Source of the DNA: JAEUIG01 sp046349775
Lineage (GTDB): Bacteria; Planctomycetota; Planctomycetia; Planctomycetales; Planctomycetaceae
DNA length: 37,362 bases
NCBI GenBank assembly: GCA_046349775.1
Contig: JAXMBS010000054.1
Location: 1-37,362, forward strand
Direction: 5' to 3'
The notes beneath the pieces are model-generated. The model saw only the letters and a program-made list of their open reading frames with translations. It made no database searches and was not told the origin of the DNA. Below are positions 1 through 7,939 of this stretch, one piece after another; position 1 is the stretch's first letter, and each line of letters begins with the position of its first letter. A program made the translations under genes and the position numbers.

Positions 1-5
1 CGCAG

Positions 6-752
6 CTAAATCACCTTCTTCTCACGCAACTTCTGAATCAGCTCGTCAACCGTCTTCACTTTCACGCCCCCGCTGCGGCGCGGGGCGAGCGCCAGCTTGA
101 GTTGTCTTGTCCGCGGGGTCGCATCGACGCCGAGATCGGCGACGGTGATCTCCTCCAGCGGCTTCTTCTTCGCCTTCATGATGCCAAGCGCCGTGACATA
201 CCGCGGTTCGTTCAGCCGCAGATCGGCCGTGATGATCGCCGGCAGCTTGACGGTCACCGTCTCCAGACCGGCGTCGGTTTCGCGGGCACACGTCGCGGAA
301 CCTGCGGTCAGCGCGATCTTCGAGACAAACGTCGCCTGACCGATCCCCAGCAGCGCCGCCAGCATCTGGCCGGCCTGGTTGTTGTCGTCGTCGATCGCCT
401 GCTTCCCCATCAACACGAACGACGGCGGCTCGCGGCGGTAAAGCGCCGCCAGAATTTTGGCGATCGCCAGCGAGTCCAGCTCCGCCTCGTGACGCACCAG
501 GATCGCGCGGTCCGCTCCCATCGCCAGCCCGGCGCGCAGCTGTTCCTGGCAGTCCGGCGTACCGATGCTGACGACGATGATCTCCGCCGCTCCAAGCTGA
601 TCGCGCAGCCGCAGCGCCTCCTCCAGCGCGATCGCGTCGAACGGATTGATCGCAAACTTCACGCCGTCCGGGTCCAGCCCGGAGCCGTCCGCCGTGAGGC
701 GGATCTTCGTGTCGGGATCGGGAACCCGCTTGAGCGGCACCAGGATCTTCAC
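6..752 (-). CDS. etfB: Electron transfer flavoprotein subunit beta
   Basis: This is the beta subunit of ETF, the soluble FAD/AMP heterodimer that takes electrons from acyl-CoA dehydrogenases and passes them to the ETF:quinone oxidoreductase. The 248-residue length is normal. The N-terminus (MKILVPLKRVPDPDTKIRL) and the KFAINPFDAIALEEALRL segment near residue 33 are characteristic of EtfB, as is the GMGADRA-type region, here AMGADRAILV near residue 77. The start codon is GTG and overlaps the TGA stop of the upstream thioesterase (GTGA), so the two are translationally coupled. It is the last complete gene of the leftward beta-oxidation operon. etfA normally follows etfB and would lie off the left edge; this is inference. 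Confidence 0.95.
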   Translation of the reverse strand: MKILVPLKRVPDPDTKIRLTADGSGLDPDGVKFAINPFDAIALEEALRLRDQLGAAEIIVVSIGTPDCQEQLRAGLAMGADRAILVRHEAELDSLAIAKILAALYRREPPSFVLMGKQAIDDDNNQAGQMLAALLGIGQATFVSKIALTAGSATCARETDAGLETVTVKLPAIITADLRLNEPRYVTALGIMKAKKKPLEEITVADLGVDATPRTRQLKLALAPRRSGGVKVKTVDELIQKLREKKVI

Positions 753-1198
753 GAGCGGACCCCTTCCTGCAGATACATCATCGTCGCGCTGCCGATCGCC
801 AGCAGCTTGCCATCCTCGCGCCGCAGCGTGCCGTTCATGACGGCCATGCGGCGGTTGGCGTTCACGGGCGTCGCTTCGGCGACGATGCGATCGCCCAACT
901 TGGCGGTGCCCGTCAGGTTGAGGTTCAGTTGCATCGTCATCGCGGCATGTCCCTTCGGCGCCAGGCTGTAGGCCGCATGCCCCATGACGGTATCGAGCAA
1001 GGCCGCTACGACCCCGCCGTGCATCACACCGCCGTGACGGAGATGGATCTCTTCGACGACCATCTCAAACCGCGCGTGCCCTTCGTGCGGGTGGAAGGCC
1101 GGCAGCCGCAGGTGGACTGCAAACGGAACGTGCAGCCCGTGCGGTCCGGCGCTGCCATGTGAGTGAGTGGAGGCGGTCGCCCCTGAATCCGCAGTCAT
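749..1198 (-). CDS. PaaI-family hotdog thioesterase
   Basis: This is a 149-residue single hotdog-fold protein. The segment HGGVMHGGVVAALLDTVMG (about residues 55-73) matches the PaaI/4HBT motif in which HGG is followed by an acidic residue on the central helix. The C-terminal strands (NANRRMAVMNGTLRREDGKLLAIG) also fit. It would hydrolyse an acyl-CoA or aryl-CoA thioester; the specific substrate cannot be read from sequence. Its ATG overlaps the stop of the acyl-CoA synthetase gene (ATGA), and its stop overlaps the start of etfB, so it is tightly embedded in the operon. A role releasing CoA from stalled beta-oxidation intermediates is inferred. The His-rich first 25 residues are poorly conserved-looking and could be dispensable. 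Confidence 0.85.
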   Translation of the reverse strand: MTADSGATASTHSHGSAGPHGLHVPFAVHLRLPAFHPHEGHARFEMVVEEIHLRHGGVMHGGVVAALLDTVMGHAAYSLAPKGHAAMTMQLNLNLTGTAKLGDRIVAEATPVNANRRMAVMNGTLRREDGKLLAIGSATMMYLQEGVRS

Positions 1199-2883
1199 TC
1201 CGGCGACCCCTGGTAGAGCGCATCGAGATGCGGCTGGTAGCGCTTGAAGACGGCGGCGCGGCGGACCTTCTGCGTGACGGTGACTTCGTCATTATCGAGA
1301 CTCAGCGGACGCGTCAGCACCACAATCTTCTTCGCCCGCTCGACCGAGCTGACCACCTGCAGCGCAGTATCCACGCGTTTCTGGAACCATGCGAGCAGGT
1401 TCGCATCGGTCACGATCGCCTCGTCGGCCGAAAATGCGCCGTTAGATTCGCGGACGGCCTCGTCCAGCTTTTCAAATTTCGGGACGATCATCGCGATACA
1501 GAACGGCCGCCGATCGCCGTACACGAGCGCCTGCTCGATGAAAGGATCCTGCGTGAGCAGGTGTTCGAGCGCCGCCGGCGCGACGTTCTTGCCGCCGGCG
1601 GTGACGATCAGATCCTTCTTGCGGCCGGTAATGGACAGGAACCCGTCTTTGTCGAGCGCACCGAGATCGCCGGTGTGGAACCAGCCGTCTGGTTCGATCG
1701 CGTCCTTCGTCGCCTGTTCGTCGCGCCAGTAGCCTTTCATGATATGCGGGCCGCGCGACAGGATTTCGCCATCGTCGGCGATCTTCACTTCCACCCCCGG
1801 AATCGCCGGCCCGACGGTGCCGACCTTCCAGTGCTCACGCTTGTTGAACGAGATGATCGGCGACGTCTCAGTCAGCCCGTAGCCCTCGAGGACAATCACG
1901 CCGGCGTCGCGCAGGTCATTGGCGACGTGATTCGGCAGCGGCGCGCCTCCCGACGAAACATGCACCAGCCGCCGCCCCACCATCCGCCGCGCTTCCTTCT
2001 CCCGCTGCTCAGGGGGAAACGACACGACCTGTGCCCAGATTTTCTCGAGCAGCCGCGGCACGCTGCTGAAGTAGTGCGGCTCAATCTCGCGCAGGTCATC
2101 CAGCGCCGTATTGGCCGACTGCGCCAGCGCCATTGTCTCGCCCATGCGTGTCGTGATGTAATCATCGACCAGCCGCGCAAAGATGTGACTGAACGGCAGC
2201 CAGTTGAACCAGACCTTCGAACAGTCGTAACCGTACGTCTCCGCCCCGGCCAGCGAATTCGTGATCAGGTTGCCGTGCGTGAGCATGACCCCTTTGGGTC
2301 GGTTCGTCGTCCCGCTCGTGTAGATGATCGTCGCCAGACTGTCCGGAGTGACGCCCGCTTCGCGCGCGGCGACGGCTTTGCGCCCTTCTGCCCCGGCACG
2401 CCGTCCCGCCTGCTGCAGACCCTCCCACGACGTGCCCTGCACCCGCACCGATTTCGGAATGCACTCAAATCCAATCGCAAACTTCAGCTCCGGTAGCTGC
2501 GACGCTACCGACGCCACTTTCTCCCACTGCTCGCGCGTGCTGACCATCACGCCGCAAGCGCCGCTGTGCTCCAGCTGATACTGAATCTGTGCCGGCGTCG
2601 ACGGCGCATGGATCGGCACGTCCAGCGCGCCGGTCGACAGGATTGCATGGTCCGCGACGAGCCATTCCCAGCGGTTTTCCGACAGAATCGCCACCCGGTC
2701 CCCGGGCTGCACGCCGATGCCGATCAGCCCGGCAGCGACTTCGTCCGCCCGGCGGCGGTAGTCGCTCCAGGAGAACGAATGCCACAGGCCGTCGCGCTTG
2801 AACTTGACGGCCGGCAGCGGACCGAGACGCGTGCACGTCGCGCGATGCAGCGCGCTCAGGTTCGGAAAATCTGTGGGAGTCAT
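1195..2883 (-). CDS. Long-chain fatty acid--CoA ligase (AMP-binding)
   Basis: This is a FadD/FAA1-type acyl-CoA synthetase of 562 residues that activates fatty acids to acyl-CoA through an acyl-adenylate. Adenylation-family motifs are present in order: the phosphate-binding loop TIIYTSGTTNRPKGVMLTHG, then GYGLTETSP, the WFHTGDLG motif, and GRKKDLIVTAGGKNV, which carries the hinge. SFSWSDYRRRADEVAAGL near the N-terminus is typical of the long-chain subfamily. The ATG at 2883 was chosen over an upstream one at 2937, because the longer version would run into the thiolase gene and its extra residues look like antisense sequence. The gap to the thiolase stop is 7 bp, and the 3' end overlaps the thioesterase by 4 bp. 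It is cytosolic or peripherally membrane-bound, supplying substrate to the FadB-like and thiolase enzymes encoded upstream. Confidence 0.93.
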   Translation of the reverse strand: MTPTDFPNLSALHRATCTRLGPLPAVKFKRDGLWHSFSWSDYRRRADEVAAGLIGIGVQPGDRVAILSENRWEWLVADHAILSTGALDVPIHAPSTPAQIQYQLEHSGACGVMVSTREQWEKVASVASQLPELKFAIGFECIPKSVRVQGTSWEGLQQAGRRAGAEGRKAVAAREAGVTPDSLATIIYTSGTTNRPKGVMLTHGNLITNSLAGAETYGYDCSKVWFNWLPFSHIFARLVDDYITTRMGETMALAQSANTALDDLREIEPHYFSSVPRLLEKIWAQVVSFPPEQREKEARRMVGRRLVHVSSGGAPLPNHVANDLRDAGVIVLEGYGLTETSPIISFNKREHWKVGTVGPAIPGVEVKIADDGEILSRGPHIMKGYWRDEQATKDAIEPDGWFHTGDLGALDKDGFLSITGRKKDLIVTAGGKNVAPAALEHLLTQDPFIEQALVYGDRRPFCIAMIVPKFEKLDEAVRESNGAFSADEAIVTDANLLAWFQKRVDTALQVVSSVERAKKIVVLTRPLSLDNDEVTVTQKVRRAAVFKRYQPHLDALYQGSPE

Positions 2884-2890
2884 CGTGGTC

Positions 2891-4051
2891 TCACAGACAG
2901 CTTTCGAAGATCGTCGCGGCCCCCTGTCCCTGGCCAATGCACAGCGACGCCAGTCCGTACCGCACTCCTTCGTCGCGCATGCGGTACATCAGCGTCGTCG
3001 CGATCCGCGCGCCGCTGGCTCCCAGCGGATGTCCCATTGCGACGGCCCCGCCGCGCGTATTCACGCGGGTCTCATCGGTCCCCAGCAGCTTGAGCACCGA
3101 CAGCACCTGCACCGCGAACGCCTCGTTGATTTCGATCGCGCCGATGTCCTCCAGCTTGAGCCCAGCCCGTCGCAGCGCCTTCTGAATCGCCGGCACCGGC
3201 CCGATTCCCATCTCGCTCGGATCGACTCCGGCCACCGCCATCGCCTTCACCCGCGCCAGGGGTCGGAAGCCCAGTTCCGTCGCCCGTTCCTCGGACATCA
3301 GCAACAGCGCCGCCGAACCGACGCTGATCTGCGAGCTATTCCCCGCAGTCACCGAGCCGCCGGCCGGATTGAACACCGGGGACAGCTTCTTCAGCGCTTC
3401 CAGCGACGCGTCCGCGCGGAACCCCTGATCGCGGGTCAGCGGCCGCTTGCGGCCCTCCGCATCGCGGCCCACCGTCGGCACGATTTCGTCTTTGAACTTG
3501 CCAGATTCCGTCGCGGCGTTGCAGTTCTGATGACTGCGGAGAGCGAACGCATCCTGCTTGTCCCGGCTGATGCGGTACTTCGCCGCCAGGTATTCGGCCG
3601 TCAGTCCCATCTGCATGATGCCGGCGCTGTTCATGCGGAACATCGAAGGCGCCGGATCGTAGTCCTTCGAGATCGAAATATGGTGCATGTGCTCGACGCC
3701 ACCGGCAATCTGCACATTCTCGCAGCCCGACATAATGCTCATCGCGGCATTATTGAGCGCACACAGCCCCGACGCGCAGTTGCGATTGATCGTCTCCCCA
3801 CCCACTTCGATCGGCAGCCCGGCGATCAGCACCGCGTTGCGGGCGATATCGAACCCCTGCTCTCCCTGCTGCTGCACGCAGCCCCATTTCACGTCTTCCA
3901 GAAGAGCCGGATCAATCCCCGTGCGATCGACGAGGGCCCTGAGCAGCGAGGCAGACAGATCATCAGCCCGCGTGTCGCGGAAGTACCCTTCTTCCGGTGC
4001 GGCTTTCGCGATCGGTGTGCGAACAGCATCAACAATAACGGCGGAACTCAT
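2891..4051 (-). CDS. Acetyl-CoA C-acyltransferase (thiolase)
   Basis: This is a thiolase II family enzyme of 386 residues that performs the final thiolytic cleavage of beta-oxidation. The nucleophilic cysteine is C92 in NRNCASGLCALNNA. The C-terminal catalytic residues are H341 in MGHPLGASGAR and C371 in CIGQGQGAA. These match the Cys/His/Cys arrangement of the family. The N-terminal MSSAVIVDAVRTPI segment is standard. The gene lies 46 bp downstream of the FadB-like gene and 7 bp upstream of the synthetase, consistent with one transcript. From position in the operon it is more likely a degradative FadA/FadI-type thiolase than an acetoacetyl-CoA-forming biosynthetic one, but the sequence alone does not settle chain-length preference. 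Confidence 0.94.
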   Translation of the reverse strand: MSSAVIVDAVRTPIAKAAPEEGYFRDTRADDLSASLLRALVDRTGIDPALLEDVKWGCVQQQGEQGFDIARNAVLIAGLPIEVGGETINRNCASGLCALNNAAMSIMSGCENVQIAGGVEHMHHISISKDYDPAPSMFRMNSAGIMQMGLTAEYLAAKYRISRDKQDAFALRSHQNCNAATESGKFKDEIVPTVGRDAEGRKRPLTRDQGFRADASLEALKKLSPVFNPAGGSVTAGNSSQISVGSAALLLMSEERATELGFRPLARVKAMAVAGVDPSEMGIGPVPAIQKALRRAGLKLEDIGAIEINEAFAVQVLSVLKLLGTDETRVNTRGGAVAMGHPLGASGARIATTLMYRMRDEGVRYGLASLCIGQGQGAATIFESCL

Positions 4052-4097
4052 GTCACAGGCCAGAGGTTAGAGGTCGGAAATCAGCGGCCAGCTACTA

Positions 4098-6239
4098 TTA
4101 TCGCACGCTGCCGTAGAAGCGTTTGCCGGATTTTGCGGCTTCAGCCAGTGCGGGCGGAATCGAGAATCGCTTGCCGAGCGATTCCCATTTCTTCGCGCGG
4201 TCGATGATGCTCTGTGCGCCTTCGGTGTCGATCCAGCGCAGCGGACCGCCCCGGAACGCGGGGAAGTTCACCCCCAGGATCATCGCCATGTCGAGGTCCC
4301 CCGGCTGGCGGGCGATCTTGTCTTCCAGCGCCCGCACCGCTTCCAGCCCCATGCAGACGAACATCCGGTCGGCGATGTCGCTGTCGGACAGGTCCCGCGG
4401 CTGCTTCACATGTTTGGCAATGATCTGCTGCGCTTCAGGATCCGGGACAAACTTGCCTTTCCGGTCGATGCCACGAAAGCCCTTGCCGGCCTTCTTGCCG
4501 TGGCGACCAAGTTTCACAAGCTCTGCCAGGATCGGCGTCTTGACGGCGCGATCCGAGTAGCCCGCCTGCAGCACCTCGCCGGCATACAGTGCCGTGTCGA
4601 GGCCGACCATGTCGTGCAGTGTGATCGGCCCGACCGGCATCCCCCACTTCGTCGCCACCTTGTCGATCCGGTCCATGTCGACTCCCTCCTCCAGGAGCAG
4701 CAGCGACTCGGCCATGTACGGCATCAGGATTCGGTTCACCAGGAACCCCGGGCAGTCGCGGACGACGATCGGCGTCTTGCCGATCTTCTTCGACAGCGCC
4801 ACCAGCGTGACAATTGTCTCGTCGCTCGTCTTCTCACCGCGCACGACTTCCACCAGCGGCATCCGATCAACCGGCGAGAAGAAGTGCATCCCCGCGAACC
4901 GCTCCGGGCTCGGCCACGCCTTCGCCAGACGCGTGATCGAAATCGTCGACGTGTTCGTCGCCAGGATCGCGTCCGGGCGCATCACGTCCTTAAGCTCGGC
5001 GATGATCTTGGTCTTGAGTGCCTCGTTCTCCGTGACGGCTTCCACCACCAGATCGCATTCGGAAAACGACTGCCGCGACGTCGTCGCCGTCAGCCGCGAC
5101 AGCATGTCGGCCAGTTCCATCGGCTTCGCACGGCCGATCGCAATCCGGTCCTCAACGACCTGCCGCGCACGCTTCATGCCGTCTTCGACACGCTCGGTGT
5201 TGATATCGACCATCACCGACCGCACGCTGCGCCGCGCGTGGGCCGTCGCGATCCCGGCTCCCATCAGTCCAGCGCCGAGCACGCCGACCGAATTGATCGT
5301 CAGCGGCTTCACGCTCGGATCATCAACGCCGTTCTCACGCTGCAGCCGCGTGGTATCGAAGAACTCCGACACCAGGTTCGCCGTGATCGGAGTCCCGATG
5401 ACCTCGATGATGCCGGCCTTCTCGATCTCCAGCCCCTCCTCCAGCGGACGATTGATGCCTTCTCGCACGGCCCGCAGCGCAATCAGCGGCGCGGGATACT
5501 GCCCGCGCGTCTTCGCCATCACTCCCCCTTCGTAGATGGCAAATGCAAAATTCGCCTGGTCATCGGTCAGCCCCAGCGGCTGGCTGCGCCGCACACGCTG
5601 CTCGCGCCACTCCCCGGTTCGCTGTGCCTCTTCGATCAGATGAGTCCCTTCGGCAATCAGCCGGTCGGCCGGTACCGCATCGAACACCAGCCCGATCTCC
5701 GCCGCCTTCCGCGCGTCGACCGGTTCCCCCGAGGTGATGATCTGCAATGCCGCCTCGATTCCCACCAGCCGCGGCAGCCGCTGTGTCCCCCCCCACCCCG
5801 GGATCAGCCCGATTTTCACTTCCGGCAGCCCGATCTTCGTCTGTGGCCCCTCGGCCGCCAGTCGGTAGTCGAACGAAAGCACCAGTTCGGTCCCGCCCCC
5901 CATGCAATTGCCGTTGATCAGTGCCACCGTCGGAAACGGCAGCTGCGAGAACGCCGTAAAGACCCGGTGCCCGCGCGCGATCGACTCCCGCGACTGCTCC
6001 ACGGTCGCCTTCACCGCCGATCCAAGTTCTTTGAGATCAGCGCCGGCAATGAACTGCCCCGGTTTCCCGCTCTGCAGCAGCATTCCCCGCAGATCGGCGC
6101 GTTTCGCCAGCTCGGCCACACATGCGCTGAATTCCTCCATGACGGCCGCCGAGAAGGTATTCACCTTCTGCCCCGGAATATCGAACGTCAGCAGCGCGAT
6201 GTTGCCGGGGAGCGTTTCCAGCTTCAGATTGGGACTCAT
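4098..6239 (-). CDS. Bifunctional enoyl-CoA hydratase/3-hydroxyacyl-CoA dehydrogenase (FadB/FadJ-like)
   Basis: This is the 713-residue multifunctional beta-oxidation protein. Residues 1 to about 200 form the crotonase domain: oxyanion-loop segment FIAGADLKEL at about 63, and catalytic glutamates E118 (in GGGTEL) and E140 (in LPEVKIGL). These align well with E. coli FadB E119 and E139. The NAD-binding Rossmann motif GAGLMGAGI begins at 322, and the dehydrogenase histidine is H452 in MHFFSPVDRMPLVEVV. The C-terminal dehydrogenase helical domains follow (PGFLVNRIL near 495). It is the first gene of the leftward operon, with the thiolase 46 bp downstream. No strong Shine-Dalgarno sequence precedes the ATG, which is common in planctomycetes. 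The length suits FadB or FadJ; I do not choose between them. Confidence 0.95.
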   Translation of the reverse strand: MSPNLKLETLPGNIALLTFDIPGQKVNTFSAAVMEEFSACVAELAKRADLRGMLLQSGKPGQFIAGADLKELGSAVKATVEQSRESIARGHRVFTAFSQLPFPTVALINGNCMGGGTELVLSFDYRLAAEGPQTKIGLPEVKIGLIPGWGGTQRLPRLVGIEAALQIITSGEPVDARKAAEIGLVFDAVPADRLIAEGTHLIEEAQRTGEWREQRVRRSQPLGLTDDQANFAFAIYEGGVMAKTRGQYPAPLIALRAVREGINRPLEEGLEIEKAGIIEVIGTPITANLVSEFFDTTRLQRENGVDDPSVKPLTINSVGVLGAGLMGAGIATAHARRSVRSVMVDINTERVEDGMKRARQVVEDRIAIGRAKPMELADMLSRLTATTSRQSFSECDLVVEAVTENEALKTKIIAELKDVMRPDAILATNTSTISITRLAKAWPSPERFAGMHFFSPVDRMPLVEVVRGEKTSDETIVTLVALSKKIGKTPIVVRDCPGFLVNRILMPYMAESLLLLEEGVDMDRIDKVATKWGMPVGPITLHDMVGLDTALYAGEVLQAGYSDRAVKTPILAELVKLGRHGKKAGKGFRGIDRKGKFVPDPEAQQIIAKHVKQPRDLSDSDIADRMFVCMGLEAVRALEDKIARQPGDLDMAMILGVNFPAFRGGPLRWIDTEGAQSIIDRAKKWESLGKRFSIPPALAEAAKSGKRFYGSVR

Positions 6240-6560
6240 GCCGTTTGTGCCAGGGCGAACGAGAGCGAACTACTGCGTCCGCCTCACCGGCGGCGCCTGA
6301 GTCCCTTATTTTGTCAGTTTCTGAGCCAACTTGGAAACGTAGGGCGGTACTCGCGGCGAAGGGGGTCCGTTTCACCAAGTTGGCTCTGCGCGTAAATGTC
6401 TTGTAACAAAGGGCGTTCCGTTCAGCAGGTACCGCGGAATGTTCTCACTGTAAGCGACAATCCGGATTCAAAAACGACGTCGCTTGGCGAGCAGGCTGCT
6501 GGTTCGCCGCGGGGTTTCTCGACTACCATCGTGGCGACCAAACCTCGGAGACACTGGAGC
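6240..6560. other. Divergent intergenic region between the fad operon and the FG-GAP gene
   Basis: This stretch of about 320 bp separates the leftward fad operon from the rightward propeller gene and so should hold both promoters. The only clear structure is the inverted repeat at 6323-6386 (separate entry). An open frame from 6396 runs into the propeller gene, but its first 55 residues look random and precede a normal signal peptide, so it is treated as untranslated. No convincing -35/-10 pair was recognised. Confidence 0.5.
6323..6386. repeat. Inverted repeat with 12-bp perfect arms
   Basis: The left arm GAGCCAACTTGG (6323-6334) is the exact reverse complement of CCAAGTTGGCTC (6375-6386). 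The match extends inward by AAACG against CGTTT after a 2-nt bulge, giving about 17 paired positions around a loop of roughly 30 bp. It sits between two divergent genes, so it is unlikely to be a terminator. It could be an operator, a long hairpin in a leader, or the ends of a very small mobile element. No target duplication is visible at its edges. Confidence 0.6.
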
Positions 6561-7895
6561 ATGCTCGGACCCCGAATCGCTGCATCGGCAAGGACGATTC
6601 AACGAGCGGCTTTGATCACCCTCGGACTGCTGCTCGCAAATGCCCTTCCGTTGGCGGGAGGCGAGCCCTTGCCACGCGGCCTCGCACAATTCAGCGAGCA
6701 TTTGGTCAAGGGTGATCTCTCGTATTCGTACGGACTGGATGCCGCCGACCTGGACGGCGACGGCGATATTGACCTGACCAGCTGTGATACGCGTAACTTT
6801 AAGCTGTACTGGTTTGAGAACTCTCGAGATGGAATCTTTCGGGAACATTTGATCGAGGACGGCGACCGGCTCGGAGTGCTCGGTTCCATCACTGGTGAGG
6901 CCGTTGAAGGCAGCAAACCGGGTGATCGGATCAACGACCGCTGGTTCAAGACGCCGCGACTGGAACGGCATCGGATTGGCGACGTCAACGGCGACGGTCG
7001 GCCGGACGTCGTGATCGTCGAGAATCTCTATGGCGACCTGTACTGCTACTGCAACAGCGGCACGCCGGCACGGGATGCGGTGTGGGAACACTTCAAGATC
7101 GCCAGTCATTCGTTGCCCGGCGCCTACGATGTGGACCTGGCGGACTTCGACGCGGACGGCGATCTTGATGTCGCGGTTTCAACATGGCGGCTCGGCAACA
7201 AATTCGTGTGGTGCGAGAATCCGGGTGATCCGGAGCACGCTGGCGACTGGCGGCAGCACATCATCGAAGAGAATATCGCCGAGCCGCGGACGGTGCGCAT
7301 CGGCGATTTCGACAACGACGGCCGGACGGACCTGCTCGGCACGGCGCTGACGGCGAACCTCGTTGTCTGGTATCGCAATTCCGGTAATCCTGCGGTGATG
7401 CCCTGGGAACGGCACATCATCGACGCGAATTCAGCGCAGCCGGGTCACGGCATGCCGGCAGATGTTGACCGCGACGGCGACCTCGACGTCGTCATGGCCC
7501 TGGGCATGGATTCACACGCGGGCGAAACAGGAACTCGCGAGATCGTCTGGTACGAGAACTCCGGCCCAGCGGCCGGCACACGTTCCTGGACGAAGCACAT
7601 TATCGGCAGCGACTTCGACGACGCCTTCGAGGCCATCGCCGTGGATCTCGACGGAGACGGCTGGCTTGATATCGCGGCGACGAGCTACGCCTCACCGCAC
7701 GGCAGCCTTGTATCGTTCCGGAACCCGGGTGAGCCGCGCGCCGAATGGACACGCCACGTGATTAAGGCCGACTGGCCGCGTGCGAATCAGGTCATCGCAG
7801 CCGACTTCGACGGCGATGGTGACGCGGACCTCGCGGCCGGCACGACCGGCCGCACCGCAGAAGTCCGCTGGTGGCGGAACAACGTCAGAAATTGA
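6561..7895 (+). CDS. Secreted FG-GAP/VCBS repeat propeller protein
   Basis: This is a protein of 444 residues with an N-terminal signal peptide (MLGPRIAASARTIQRAALIT, then a Leu/Ala core ending near ANALPLAGG). It has seven evenly spaced calcium-binding repeats of the DxDxDG type: AADLDGDGDIDL, IGDVNGDGRPDV, LADFDADGDLDV, IGDFDNDGRTDL, PADVDRDGDLDV, AVDLDGDGWLDI and AADFDGDGDADL. Each is followed by a W-Y/R-x-N strand, so a seven-bladed integrin-like beta-propeller is predicted. The ATG at 6561 is chosen because it starts the signal peptide and has GGAG at 6547-6550. An in-frame ATG at 6396 would add 55 non-signal residues. Such proteins are abundant in planctomycetes and act outside the cytoplasm; the ligand is unknown. 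It converges on the GlmL-like gene with a 44-bp gap. Confidence 0.88.
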   Translation: MLGPRIAASARTIQRAALITLGLLLANALPLAGGEPLPRGLAQFSEHLVKGDLSYSYGLDAADLDGDGDIDLTSCDTRNFKLYWFENSRDGIFREHLIEDGDRLGVLGSITGEAVEGSKPGDRINDRWFKTPRLERHRIGDVNGDGRPDVVIVENLYGDLYCYCNSGTPARDAVWEHFKIASHSLPGAYDVDLADFDADGDLDVAVSTWRLGNKFVWCENPGDPEHAGDWRQHIIEENIAEPRTVRIGDFDNDGRTDLLGTALTANLVVWYRNSGNPAVMPWERHIIDANSAQPGHGMPADVDRDGDLDVVMALGMDSHAGETGTREIVWYENSGPAAGTRSWTKHIIGSDFDDAFEAIAVDLDGDGWLDIAATSYASPHGSLVSFRNPGEPRAEWTRHVIKADWPRANQVIAADFDGDGDADLAAGTTGRTAEVRWWRNNVRN

Positions 7896-7939
7896 ACACA
7901 TCGAGCCGCACGATCCCCGAGAATACACTGTTTCCGACG

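Noticed and set aside
1159..4207. Long plus-strand frames opposite the acyl-CoA synthetase and thiolase genes
   Set aside because: Composition is dominated by Arg, Asp, His and Leu without domain signatures, and the opposite strand encodes clear enzymes.
4410..6395. A 661-codon plus-strand open frame opposite the FadB-like gene
   Set aside because: It is Arg/His/Gln-rich, has no recognisable motif, and mirrors the minus-strand coding frame; high GC removes stop codons on the antisense side.
6396..6560. N-terminal 55-codon extension of the FG-GAP protein
   Set aside because: The extension is not signal-like and precedes a normal signal peptide with its own Shine-Dalgarno sequence.
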